A DNA stretch of 64,000 bases, from positions 434,001-498,000 of the forward strand of contig NZ_JAPCZF010000005.1 in assembly GCF_025938095.1 (NCBI RefSeq), read 5' to 3'. This stretch comes from Novosphingobium sp. JCM 18896. Its GTDB lineage: Bacteria > Pseudomonadota > Alphaproteobacteria > Sphingomonadales > Sphingomonadaceae. The notes beneath the pieces were generated by a model, which did not search any database, was not told the DNA's origin, and saw nothing but the letters and a program-made list of their open reading frames with translations. The number at the start of each line of letters is the position of its first letter. Within the stretch, counting starts at the first letter, position 1. Below are positions 23,538 through 31,862 of the stretch, piece by piece. A program made the position numbers and the translations under genes.

Positions 23538-24329
23538 ATGAGCAATACCCAGGGAACCGCCCTCGTTACCGGCGCCTCGAGCGGGATCGGCGCGGTCTAT
23601 GCCGACCGGCTGGCCCGGCGCGGCCTGAACCTCGTCCTCGTCGCGCGCGACACCGCGCGGATGGAAGCGCTGGCCGAGCGGCTGCGCGGCGAGACCGGCG
23701 TGGCGATCGAGGTGATCGGCGCCGATCTCACCGCCGATGCCGACGTTACCCGGATCGAGGCGCGGCTGGCCGCGGGCGACGTCAGCCTGCTGATCAACAA
23801 TGCCGGCATGTCGCTCGACGGCAGCGTGCTCGAGAACGGCCCGGACCAGCTCGCGCGGATCATCGCGCTGAATGTCACCGCGCCGACGCGACTGGCCGCC
23901 GCCGCGGCGAAGGCCTTCGTCGCGAAGGAAGACGGCGCGATCGTCAACATCGCTTCGGTCCTCGCGCTCGCGCCCGAAATGTTCGACGGCGTCTACAGCG
24001 GCACCAAGGCCTTCCTGCTCAACCTGAGCCAGGCGCTGTCGGCGCAGCTCGCCGACAAGGGCGTCTATACCCAGGCGGTGCTGCCGGGCGCGACGCGCAC
24101 CGAGATCTGGGAGCGTTCGGGCAAGGACGTCGACGCCTTCCCACCCGATTTCGTCATGGATGTCGACGATCTCGTCGATGCGGCACTGCTCGGCTTCGAT
24201 CGGCGCGAGACGGTCACGATTCCGCCGCTGCCCGACGAGGGCCAGTGGCAGGCGATGCAGGCGGCGCGGCTGGCGATGGCGCCGAACCTGTCGAAGGGCC
24301 AGGTCGCGCCGCGCTATCGCGCCGGCTGA
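23538..24329 (+). CDS. SDR-family oxidoreductase (DltE/YqjQ-like)
   Basis: A 263-residue NAD(P)-dependent short-chain dehydrogenase. The cofactor motif is TGASSGIG (residues 11-18), with NNAG at 87-90, catalytic S140 and YSGTK (Y153, K157). I choose the ATG at 23538, with AGGAG seven bases upstream; the frame is open back to 23466 without a ribosome site. It is probably regulated by the divergent HxlR protein. This type often reduces reactive carbonyls or quinones, in keeping with HxlR control, but the substrate is unknown. Confidence 0.9.
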   Translation: MSNTQGTALVTGASSGIGAVYADRLARRGLNLVLVARDTARMEALAERLRGETGVAIEVIGADLTADADVTRIEARLAAGDVSLLINNAGMSLDGSVLENGPDQLARIIALNVTAPTRLAAAAAKAFVAKEDGAIVNIASVLALAPEMFDGVYSGTKAFLLNLSQALSAQLADKGVYTQAVLPGATRTEIWERSGKDVDAFPPDFVMDVDDLVDAALLGFDRRETVTIPPLPDEGQWQAMQAARLAMAPNLSKGQVAPRYRAG

Positions 24330-24388
24330 GGCTCGCCATCATCGCGAAATTGTCATAGCGTCCGTCCCTTATCCTAAGGGGCGGGGCT

Positions 24389-25537
24389 ATGTTGCGGAAT
24401 TTCTTCAAGAACCTTGAGCAGGACCTGCAGGCACCGATCGAGGTGCGCGGTTTCGGTTCGGGCTGGTTCGCGGGCTTCTTCGCGCTGCTCTTCGCGATCT
24501 GCGGCTTCGGCATGGTCCTGGCGCTGCGCTATCCGGGGCTTTTCGCGATGCCCGAACTGCAGGCGCTCAAGGACTGGCCCGAGTTTCGCCTGGCGGTCCA
24601 TGCGCTGCTGCTGGCCTCCTATGCACTCGCCCTGCTCAGCCTGCTGCTGCGCCCGCGCAAGGCGCTCGGCGCGACCGCGCTGGTCGTCGGCCTCGTCGCG
24701 GCGCTGATCGGCGGATCGAACGTCCAGCCCGCGGAAATGCGCGACTGGGGCATTTTCTTCGGGCTCGACTTCTTCATCGTCAACCTGCTCGTCACCGGCT
24801 TCATGTTCGCGCCGATCGAGCGCTTTTTCCCGCACCGCGCCGAGCAGCGGCTGTTCCGCATCGAGTGGCGCGAGGACCTGTTCTATTATCTTATCAGCTC
24901 GATGATGGTGCAGGCCTTCACCTTCCTCGCGCTGGCGCCGCAGGCCTATGTCAACGCCAATACCGGCGGCTGGGAAGGCTTCCGCCACTGGGTCGCGGCG
25001 CTGCCCTGGGTGGTCCAGTTCCTTGCGGTGATCGTGCTCTCGGACCTGTTCCAGTACTGGTACCACCGCCTGTTCCACACGGTGCCGTTCCTTTGGGGCT
25101 TCCACGCGGTCCACCATTCGGCACCGGCGATGGACTGGCTGGCGGGCGCGCGCATGCATTTCGTCGAGGTCGTGCTGCTGCGCGCGGTGACCTCGCTGCC
25201 GCTGTTCACCCTGGGCTTCAGCCCTTCGGTGATGCAGGCCTATATCGGCTTCGTCTATGTCTACTCGTCGCTGCTCCACGCCAACCTGGGCGGAGACTTC
25301 AACCGCCTCGGCCAGTGGGTCGCGACGCCGCGGTTCCACCATTGGCACCACGGGCTCGAGCAGGAGGCGGTCGACGTGAACTTCGCGATCCACCTGCCGC
25401 TGCTCGACAAGCTGTTCGGCACCTTCCACCTGCCCGAGGGGCGCTGGCCCAAGGACTACGGCGTGCCCGAGAAGGTCCCCGCGGGTTACTGGGCGCAGCT
25501 GAAGTATCCGTTCGTGCGCAAGCAGCCGAAGGATTGA
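24389..25537 (+). CDS. Sterol desaturase / fatty-acid hydroxylase family membrane protein
   Basis: A 382-residue integral membrane di-iron oxygenase. The N-terminal 180 residues contain several hydrophobic helices. The histidine boxes follow in family order: HRLFH (226-230), HAVHH (239-243) and HHWHH (317-321), plus a late FAIHLPLLDKLFGTFHLP. Such enzymes hydroxylate or desaturate lipids using O2. It stands 59 bases after the SDR on the same strand and is followed by a large repeat element. The lipid target, possibly a fatty acyl chain or a carotenoid, is not indicated by the context. Confidence 0.9.
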   Translation: MLRNFFKNLEQDLQAPIEVRGFGSGWFAGFFALLFAICGFGMVLALRYPGLFAMPELQALKDWPEFRLAVHALLLASYALALLSLLLRPRKALGATALVVGLVAALIGGSNVQPAEMRDWGIFFGLDFFIVNLLVTGFMFAPIERFFPHRAEQRLFRIEWREDLFYYLISSMMVQAFTFLALAPQAYVNANTGGWEGFRHWVAALPWVVQFLAVIVLSDLFQYWYHRLFHTVPFLWGFHAVHHSAPAMDWLAGARMHFVEVVLLRAVTSLPLFTLGFSPSVMQAYIGFVYVYSSLLHANLGGDFNRLGQWVATPRFHHWHHGLEQEAVDVNFAIHLPLLDKLFGTFHLPEGRWPKDYGVPEKVPAGYWAQLKYPFVRKQPKD

Positions 25538-25543
25538 GGGAAA

Positions 25544-25706
25544 AGATCCTCCCTGTTTTTGTCCGAAGGACACAAACGGGGAGGGGGACCGCGACGCGAA
25601 GCAGCGTGGTGGAGGGGTAGGTTGCGCGAGATACCCCTCCACCACCAGCCCAATTGGGCTGGCGGTCCCCCTCCCCATTTATGCTTCGCAGAAATAGGGA
25701 GGATCT
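25544..25706. repeat. Branched inverted-repeat element, copy 1
   Basis: The element spans 163 bases between two converging genes. Its ends, AGATCCTCCCT and AGGGAGGATCT, are perfect 11-base inverted repeats. Inside are further paired blocks: GGGGAGGGGGACCGC with GCGGTCCCCCTCCCC, and GGTGGAGGGGTA with TACCCCTCCACC. It can fold into a long branched stem on either strand and probably ends both converging transcripts. Related copies lie at 46085 and 59055. Confidence 0.8.
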
Positions 25707-25715
25707 AAGAGAAGG

Positions 25716-27917
25716 TCAGAACTTGTACGTGGCTTCCACGCCCCAGCGCCGCGGCGGCGCCTGGTAGAGGTTGGTGAACAAGGTGCCGACATAGGTCGCC
25801 GTCAGCGAGTACTTCTCGTTGGTCAGGTTCTTGACCCAGGCCGACAGCTTGAAGTCGCTGTTGCCCTCGGGCGACCAGGTCAGGCTGGCGTCGACCAGGT
25901 GATAGGCCGCGGCGAAGTAGTTGCCCGGATCGTTGGCCGGGGTCTTGCCGCTGTAGTTGAGCGAGGCGCGGCTGGTCAGCACGCCGCCCGAGCCCAGGTC
26001 GAGATCATGGGTGAAGGCCAGGGTATAGGTCCACTTCGGCGCACGGATCAGCTGCTTGCCGCTGAGGTTCGTGGTCGTGCCCGGCAGGATGTAGTCCTTG
26101 TACTTCGCGTCGAGGTAACCGACGTTGGCGGTCAGCGCGAGGTTCGGCGCGGGCAGGAAGGTGGTTTCGAGCTCGACGCCGTTGACCGTCGCCTTGGCGA
26201 CGTTGGCGATGAAGTTGACCAGGCCCTGGTTCACCGTGCGCTGCAGGCCGTCGTAATTGTTGTGGAACGCGGCCAGGTTGACGCGCGCCTTGCCGTCGAG
26301 GAACTCGGTCTTGATGCCGCCTTCGAGCGCCTTGACGACTTCCTGATCGTAGGGCCCCGCGGACTCGTTCGCCGCGGCCGGGGTGGCCGGGTTGAAGCGA
26401 GCGCCGGTGGTGCGGATGTTGTAGCCGCCCGAGCGGAAGCCCTTGGTCCAGCTGGCATAGACCAGCACGTCGTCGGTGGCCTTCCAGCTCAGGCCGACCT
26501 TGGGCGCGAAGTTCTTCCAGACGGTCGAGCCTTCGTCGGTCAGGCTGCAGACGAGCTGGACCGTGCACTCGTTGGTGCGGCCCGTCGCCGCGCGCTTCTT
26601 TTCCCAGGTGTAGCGGCCGCCGGCGGTCACGAAGAAGCCGGGCACCACCTCGTAGTCGCCCTGGGCGAAGACCGACCAGGTGTGGTGGTTGAGCACGCCG
26701 CGCGAACGCTGGTTCGAATTGCCGAAGAAGAACACATGGTAGAACTGCTCCATGCGCTGTTCGAAGTAGTAGGCACCGATCGTGTAGTCGAGCTTGCCGT
26801 CGAGCGCCTTGCCCGCATAGCGCAGTTCCGAACTGAACTGGTGCTGGCTCATCTTGTTGATCGCGCGCGCGGTCTCGCTCTGCGAGCCGTCGGTGTCGCC
26901 GGTCGAGAAGTAGTCGACCTTGCGATAGCCGGTGATCGAGGTCAGCGTGCCGCCGCCCAGCTCGACATTGGCGTCGAGCACGGCCTGCTTCCATTCGATG
27001 TCGGTGTCGCCGTCGAAGTTGATCGAGAGGTTCTCCGCGCCCTTCGGCTCGCGGATGCCCTGGGTGTAGAGCAGCTGCGCCGGGTCCTCGATGAAGCGGC
27101 TGGCGACGCCGTCGCCGTCGGTCTTGCCGTATTCGCCGATCACGGTGATGTCGACTGCGGAGCTCGGGCGGAAACGGATCATCGGGCGGACCGCGAAGGT
27201 CTCGTCGGCGCCGTGGCGCTTGCCCGTGGTCAGGTTGTGCCAGTCGCCGTCATAGTCGCTGTACTGCGCGAAGATCTTCGCGGCGACGGTGTCCGACAGC
27301 GGACCCTCGACACCGGCGGCCAGGACCTTGCGGTTGCCGCTGCCCGAGCCGATGCGGAAAATGCCGCCGAATTCGCCCTCGGGCCGGCGCGAACGCATCA
27401 CGACCGCGCCGCCGGTGACGTTGCGGCCGAACAGCGTACCCTGCGGGCCGCGCAGCACTTCGACCGATTCCAGGTCGAGCGTTTCCTGCAGGCCGCCGAG
27501 GTTGGCGCCGATGTAGATGCCGTCGACGAAGGTGCCGACCGTCGGCTCGACCGAGGCGATCGTCGAGTTGAAGCCCATGCCGCGGATCGTGTAGTTCGAC
27601 ACGCCCGGGAAGGCGCCGCCGTCGTCGAGGCGGACGTTGGGCATGGTCATGCCGACGTCGGTCAGGTCCTGCGCGAACATCGCCTCGATCTGCGCGCCGC
27701 TGACCGCGGTCAGCGCGATCGGCACGTCCTGCGCGCGCTCGGCCGCGCCTTTCTTACGCGCGCGGACGACGATGTCGTCGATCAGCGCCGCGGCCGAACC
27801 CTGCCGGGCCTCGGTCTCCTGCGCGGCGGGCGCCGAAGCGGCGTCTTGAGCCTGTGCTGGAACGGCGAAAAGCAGTGCGGATGCACCTGCCAGAAACGCG
27901 AATTTCGAGTGCTGCAT
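25716..27917 (-). CDS. TonB-dependent outer-membrane receptor
   Basis: A 733-residue receptor. The signal peptide ends near residue 23 (AVPAQAQ). A low-complexity stretch is followed by the TonB box region IDDIVVRARKK, and the plug domain has DVPIALTAVSG and VEVLRGPQGTLFGRNVTGG. The barrel ends in the expected C-terminal aromatic residue (GVEATYKF). There is no STN domain. The ATG is preceded by GGGAGGGGACC. It stands alone on the minus strand downstream of prmA, so the ligand cannot be inferred from neighbours. An inverted repeat 111-132 bases upstream of the start may be its operator. Confidence 0.95.
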   Translation of the reverse strand: MQHSKFAFLAGASALLFAVPAQAQDAASAPAAQETEARQGSAAALIDDIVVRARKKGAAERAQDVPIALTAVSGAQIEAMFAQDLTDVGMTMPNVRLDDGGAFPGVSNYTIRGMGFNSTIASVEPTVGTFVDGIYIGANLGGLQETLDLESVEVLRGPQGTLFGRNVTGGAVVMRSRRPEGEFGGIFRIGSGSGNRKVLAAGVEGPLSDTVAAKIFAQYSDYDGDWHNLTTGKRHGADETFAVRPMIRFRPSSAVDITVIGEYGKTDGDGVASRFIEDPAQLLYTQGIREPKGAENLSINFDGDTDIEWKQAVLDANVELGGGTLTSITGYRKVDYFSTGDTDGSQSETARAINKMSQHQFSSELRYAGKALDGKLDYTIGAYYFEQRMEQFYHVFFFGNSNQRSRGVLNHHTWSVFAQGDYEVVPGFFVTAGGRYTWEKKRAATGRTNECTVQLVCSLTDEGSTVWKNFAPKVGLSWKATDDVLVYASWTKGFRSGGYNIRTTGARFNPATPAAANESAGPYDQEVVKALEGGIKTEFLDGKARVNLAAFHNNYDGLQRTVNQGLVNFIANVAKATVNGVELETTFLPAPNLALTANVGYLDAKYKDYILPGTTTNLSGKQLIRAPKWTYTLAFTHDLDLGSGGVLTSRASLNYSGKTPANDPGNYFAAAYHLVDASLTWSPEGNSDFKLSAWVKNLTNEKYSLTATYVGTLFTNLYQAPPRRWGVEATYKF

Positions 27918-28027
27918 GGTCCCCTCCCATTTTGTTCACTTTCCGTCGCATGCGGCGCGCTGGGGGCCGCTGCAACCAAAACGGAGGGATTTGACCGATA
28001 CAGGCAAGGCCGATTGCCCTGCGGAAT

Positions 28028-28049
28028 TGTTCTACGACTTTGGAGAACA
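28028..28049. promoter_or_regulatory. Inverted repeat upstream of the second TonB receptor
   Basis: TGTTCT and AGAACA form a perfect 6-base inverted repeat with a 10-base spacer. The repeat lies in the 153-base gap between prmA and the receptor gene. The 22-base length suits a dimeric regulator such as a LacI- or GntR-type protein. No regulator gene is adjacent. Confidence 0.4.
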
Positions 28050-28059
28050 GTGTGCTCGC

Positions 28060-28081
28060 AAAAAGGCGCGTTACCAGCGCC
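28060..28081 (-). terminator. Terminator overlapping the end of prmA
   Basis: On the minus strand GGCGC-(7 bases)-GCGCC is followed directly by TTTTT. The stem includes the last prmA codons and its TAA stop. The stem is short, but the uninterrupted T run supports termination before the receptor gene. Confidence 0.5.
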
Positions 28082-29033
28082 GCGACCAGTCGGGGAGTTG
28101 CCCCGGCCGCGTCGTGCGGACGCGGGCGCCCTGGCGCTTGCGCAGCCACAGGATCGACCAGTCGCCGTTCACCAAGCGCGCCGCGAGGCGCAGGCCGGCG
28201 CGGCGGCAGGCTGCGCGCACCTGGGCTTCCTGCGTCTCGAGCAGGCCGGCGAGGAGCAGATGTCCGCCGGGGACCAGCGCGTCGGCGAAATCGGGTGCGA
28301 GTTCGATCAACGGGCCGGCCAGGATGTTGGCGATCAGCAGGTCGTAGGGGCCGCGCACCTGCAGTACGGGATGGGCCATGCCGTCGGCCACGACCATCGT
28401 CACCGCACCTGGCGCTGCGCCCAGCGGGATCCCGTTGAGCGCGGCGTTGTCGTCGACCACCCCGATGCAGACGTCGTCGATGTCGCTCGCGGTCGCCAGC
28501 GCGCGCGGCCAGAGGTCGAGCGCGGCGAAGGCCAGCAGGCCCGTGCCCGTGCCGATGTCGGCGAGGTTGCGCACGATCACGCCCTCGCGCTTCATGTGCG
28601 TCAGCATCGCCAGGCATCCCGCGGTCGTCGCGTGCTGGCCGGTGCCGAAGGCACGGCTCGCGGGAATGGTGAAGTCGCGCACGCCGCGCCGGGCCAGCGG
28701 CGCGTGTTCGGGCGTGTGGACGTGGAATTTGCCCGCGCGGATCGGTTCGAGGCCCTGCTGGCTCTCGGTCACCCAGTCGGTCTCGGGCAGTTCCTCGACC
28801 TCGAGCGGCGGCGCTTTGTCGGCGAACAGCGCGACGACCGCGGCCTTTTCGGCCTTGCCCGGCTTGTGCGGCAGCCAGACCTCGAGCCGCCAGTCGTCGG
28901 GATTGTCCTCGGCGATCTCGCTGCCCGACAGCACCATGTCCGGATCCCAGTCGAAGGCGTCCTCGTGCGCGATCAGCGCGGCTTCGATCACGGCGCGCGG
29001 CGCGAAGGCGGTCAGTTTCCAGGCTGTGCTCAT
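28071..29033 (-). CDS. prmA: PrmA, ribosomal protein L11 methyltransferase
   Basis: A 320-residue SAM-dependent enzyme that trimethylates lysines and the N-terminus of ribosomal protein L11. The motifs are FTIPASRAFGTGQHATT, the SAM-binding DIGTGTGLLAFAAL and the post-motif IV loop YDLLIANILAGPL typical of PrmA. The start is the ATG at 29033 (MSTAWKLTAF). The frame is open to 29093, but the added residues are not family-like. It is divergent from the sdhCDA operon. Confidence 0.94.
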   Translation of the reverse strand: MSTAWKLTAFAPRAVIEAALIAHEDAFDWDPDMVLSGSEIAEDNPDDWRLEVWLPHKPGKAEKAAVVALFADKAPPLEVEELPETDWVTESQQGLEPIRAGKFHVHTPEHAPLARRGVRDFTIPASRAFGTGQHATTAGCLAMLTHMKREGVIVRNLADIGTGTGLLAFAALDLWPRALATASDIDDVCIGVVDDNAALNGIPLGAAPGAVTMVVADGMAHPVLQVRGPYDLLIANILAGPLIELAPDFADALVPGGHLLLAGLLETQEAQVRAACRRAGLRLAARLVNGDWSILWLRKRQGARVRTTRPGQLPDWSRRW

Positions 29034-29167
29034 GCCGCTCCCCATAGGCATCGTGCAGCCGATCGCCAAGGCGAAGGCGGCACCGACTTGCACGACCCGG
29101 CGATTTGGCTAAGGGGGAGCGCAAGAGCAGCACTCAATGTTGCTTCGCACAACGGGGATTCGAGAAA

Positions 29168-29569
29168 ATGGCTCAAGCCAGCCCTTCGGGCAGGAACCGT
29201 CCGCTTTCGCCGCATCTGCAGATCTGGCGCTGGGGACCCGCGATGGCCGTGTCCATCCTTCACCGCGTTACGGGCAACGGCCTGGCGGTCGCAGGTCTCG
29301 GCGTTCTGCTGTGGTGGCTCGGCGCGCTCGCCAGCGGCCCGGCCGCTTACGCGACCTTCACCGGTCACGCCTCGGCCTGGTACGGCATGGTCGTACTGGT
29401 TGGCATTTCCTGGGCCTTCTTCAACCACATGGCTTCGGGCATCCGCCACTTCTTCCTCGACGTGGGCGCGAACTTCGAGCTGAACAGCAACGCGCTGTGG
29501 TCGGTCCTCACGCCGATCATCGGCATCCTCCTCACTGCCGCCTTCTGGGCGGCGCTGCTGCTGCGCTGA
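29168..29569 (+). CDS. sdhC: Succinate dehydrogenase cytochrome b556 subunit SdhC
   Basis: A 133-residue inner-membrane subunit of complex II that helps bind haem b and ubiquinone. Family signatures are RPLSPHLQIW at the N-terminus, SILHRVTG (residues 29-36, quinone-site Ser and Arg) and FNHMASGIRHFFLD, where H87 is the likely haem ligand. Three hydrophobic helices follow the usual spacing. I start at the ATG at 29168; the frame extends to 29105, but the added N-terminus is not family-like. It is the first gene of sdhCDA. Confidence 0.95.
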   Translation: MAQASPSGRNRPLSPHLQIWRWGPAMAVSILHRVTGNGLAVAGLGVLLWWLGALASGPAAYATFTGHASAWYGMVVLVGISWAFFNHMASGIRHFFLDVGANFELNSNALWSVLTPIIGILLTAAFWAALLLR

Positions 29570-29581
29570 GGGAGCCAGGCA

Positions 29582-29965
29582 ATGGGTAACGGAACCTCGA
29601 TCGGCCGCGTCCGCGGCCTCGGCTCGGCGAAGACGGGCTCGCATCACTGGCTGCTCCAGCGCTTCACCGCGATCGGCAACCTGCTGCTCGTGCTGTGGTT
29701 CGTCGCATCGCTGCTGATGATGCAGAACTTCAGCTACGAGAGCGTGCGCGAATGGATCGCGCGGCCGGTCCCCGCGACCGCGATGGCGCTGCTGATCGTC
29801 AGCAGCTTCTGGCACGCGCGCCTCGGCATGCAGGTGATGTTCGAGGACTACGTCCACGAACATGGCAACAAGTTCGCCGTTCTCGCACTGCTGAACCTCG
29901 CTGCCTTCGGCGGCGCGGCGTTCGGCTTGTTCTGCGTCATCCGTCTCGCGCTCGGAGGCGCATAA
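29582..29965 (+). CDS. sdhD: Succinate dehydrogenase membrane anchor SdhD
   Basis: A 127-residue membrane anchor of complex II. It has three predicted helices, the HHWLLQRFTAIGN segment in the first, and WHARLGMQVMFEDYVHE in the second and its loop. That segment supplies the conserved haem and quinone contacts (His and DY). It lies 12 bases after sdhC and is followed two bases later by sdhA, so all three form one operon. Confidence 0.94.
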   Translation: MGNGTSIGRVRGLGSAKTGSHHWLLQRFTAIGNLLLVLWFVASLLMMQNFSYESVREWIARPVPATAMALLIVSSFWHARLGMQVMFEDYVHEHGNKFAVLALLNLAAFGGAAFGLFCVIRLALGGA

Positions 29966-29967
29966 GC

Positions 29968-31779
29968 ATGTCGACTCAGTCCGCCTACAAGATCATCGAC
30001 CACACCTATGACACCGTCGTCGTCGGCGCCGGTGGCTCGGGCCTGCGCGCCACGATGGGCAGCGCCGAGGCCGGTCTCAAGACCGCCTGCATCACCAAGG
30101 TGTTCCCGACCCGCTCGCACACCGTCGCGGCGCAGGGCGGCATCGCCGCCTCGCTGAAGAACAACAGCCCGGACCACTGGACCTGGCACATGTTCGACAC
30201 GGTCAAGGGTTCCGACTGGCTCGGCGACCAGGACGCGATCGAATACATGGTGCGCGAAGCACCCGCCGCGGTCTACGAGCTCGAGCACGCGGGCGTGCCG
30301 TTCAGCCGCAATGCCGATGGCACGATCTACCAGCGTCCGTTCGGCGGCCACATGCAGAACATGGGCGAGGGCCCGCCGGTCCAGCGCACCTGCGCCGCGG
30401 CCGACCGTACCGGCCACGCGATGCTGCACGCGCTCTACCAGCAGTCGCTGAAGTACGACGCGGACTTCTTCATCGAATACTTCGCGATCGACCTGATCAT
30501 GGACAACGGCAAGTGCGTCGGCGTGATCGCGCTGTGCATGGACGATGGCACGATCCATCGCTTCCGCGCCAAGGCCGTGGTCCTGGCGACGGGCGGCTAC
30601 GGTCGCTGCTACTTCACCGCCACTTCGGCGCACACCTGCACGGGTGACGGCGGCGGCATGGTGCTGCGCGCGGGTCTGCCGCTGCAGGACATGGAATTCG
30701 TCCAGTTCCACCCGACCGGCATCTACGGCGCGGGCGTGCTCATCACCGAGGGCGCGCGCGGCGAGGGCGGTTACCTGACCAACTCGACCGGCGAGCGCTT
30801 CATGGAGCGCTATGCCCCGTCGGCCAAGGACCTCGCCTCGCGCGACGTCGTCAGCCGTTCGATGGCGATGGAAATCCGCGAGGGCCGCGGCGTCGGCCCG
30901 AACGGCGAATACATCTACCTGCACCTCGATCACATCGATCCCGCGGTGCTGGCCGAGCGTCTGCCGGGCATCACGGAATCGGGCAAGATCTTCGCGGGCG
31001 TCGACCTGACGCGCCAGCCGCTGCCGGTGGTTCCGACCGTCCACTACAACATGGGCGGCATTCCGACGAACTACCACGGCGAGGTCATGACGATCGGCAC
31101 CGACGGCAACCCCGAGACGGTCGTCCCCGGCCTGTTCGCGGTGGGCGAAGCGGCCTGCGTCTCGGTCCACGGCGCCAACCGCCTGGGCTCGAACTCGCTG
31201 ATCGACCTCGTGGTCTTCGGCCGCGCGACCGGTCACCGTCTCAAGGAACTGGTCGATCCGGCTGCCGCCTGGCCCGAACTGCCCAAGGATTCGGCCGATC
31301 TGGCGCTCACGCGTCTCGACCACTTCCGCAACGCCAAGGGCGGCTCGCCGACGGCGCAGGTTCGCGCCGAGATGCAGCGCACGATGACCGCGCATGCGGC
31401 CGTGTTCCGCACCGACGAGCTGATGGTCGAGGGCAAGGCGAAGCTCGCCAAGACCTACGAGCGGATGCAGGACCTCCACGTCACCGACAAGGGCCTGATC
31501 TGGAACTCGGACCTGGTCGAGACGATGGAACTCGACAACCTGATCAGCCAGGCGAGCGTCACGCTCCACGGCGCGCAGAACCGCAAGGAAAGCCGCGGCG
31601 CCCACGCGCACGAGGACTTCCCCGATCGCGACGACGCCAACTGGATGAAGCACACCGTCGCCTGGTTCGACGGCTGGGGCGGCAAGGGCGGCGGCGTCAA
31701 GCTCGACTACCGCCCGGTCCACGAATACACGCTGACCGACGACGTCGAGTACATCAAGCCGAAGAAGCGCGTGTACTGA
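29968..31779 (+). CDS. sdhA: Succinate dehydrogenase flavoprotein SdhA
   Basis: A 603-residue catalytic subunit that oxidises succinate to fumarate in the TCA cycle and respiratory chain. It has the FAD-binding VVVGAGGSGLRA, the covalent-flavin histidine in RSHTVAAQGGIAAS (H51), the active-site region EGARGEGGYL and HGANRLGSNSLIDLVVFGR. The C-terminus, DYRPVHEYTL, is typical. The start is the ATG at 29968. It is the last gene of the operon: a strong hairpin follows and no sdhB is present in the window. Confidence 0.97.
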   Translation: MSTQSAYKIIDHTYDTVVVGAGGSGLRATMGSAEAGLKTACITKVFPTRSHTVAAQGGIAASLKNNSPDHWTWHMFDTVKGSDWLGDQDAIEYMVREAPAAVYELEHAGVPFSRNADGTIYQRPFGGHMQNMGEGPPVQRTCAAADRTGHAMLHALYQQSLKYDADFFIEYFAIDLIMDNGKCVGVIALCMDDGTIHRFRAKAVVLATGGYGRCYFTATSAHTCTGDGGGMVLRAGLPLQDMEFVQFHPTGIYGAGVLITEGARGEGGYLTNSTGERFMERYAPSAKDLASRDVVSRSMAMEIREGRGVGPNGEYIYLHLDHIDPAVLAERLPGITESGKIFAGVDLTRQPLPVVPTVHYNMGGIPTNYHGEVMTIGTDGNPETVVPGLFAVGEAACVSVHGANRLGSNSLIDLVVFGRATGHRLKELVDPAAAWPELPKDSADLALTRLDHFRNAKGGSPTAQVRAEMQRTMTAHAAVFRTDELMVEGKAKLAKTYERMQDLHVTDKGLIWNSDLVETMELDNLISQASVTLHGAQNRKESRGAHAHEDFPDRDDANWMKHTVAWFDGWGGKGGGVKLDYRPVHEYTLTDDVEYIKPKKRVY

Positions 31780-31805
31780 TCGACGGCATCGGAGCCGGAA
31801 AAACG

Positions 31806-31834
31806 AAAGGCCGGGGCGCAAGCTCCGGCCTTTT
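31806..31834. terminator. Strong bidirectional terminator after sdhA
   Basis: A 12-pair stem (AAAGGCCGGGGC with GCTCCGGCCTTT, one G-T pair) closes on a GCAA tetraloop. TTTT follows on the plus strand. On the minus strand the stem is followed by CGTTTTT, so it can serve the converging gene at 31863 as well. Confidence 0.9.
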
Positions 31835-31862
31835 GCTTTGGTGTCGATCGGCGAAGTGCCGA

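Noticed and set aside
25899..29483. A 1194-codon plus-strand frame over the TonB receptor, prmA and sdhC start
   Set aside because: It runs through three independent genes and an intergenic gap in the wrong frame, which no real protein would do here.
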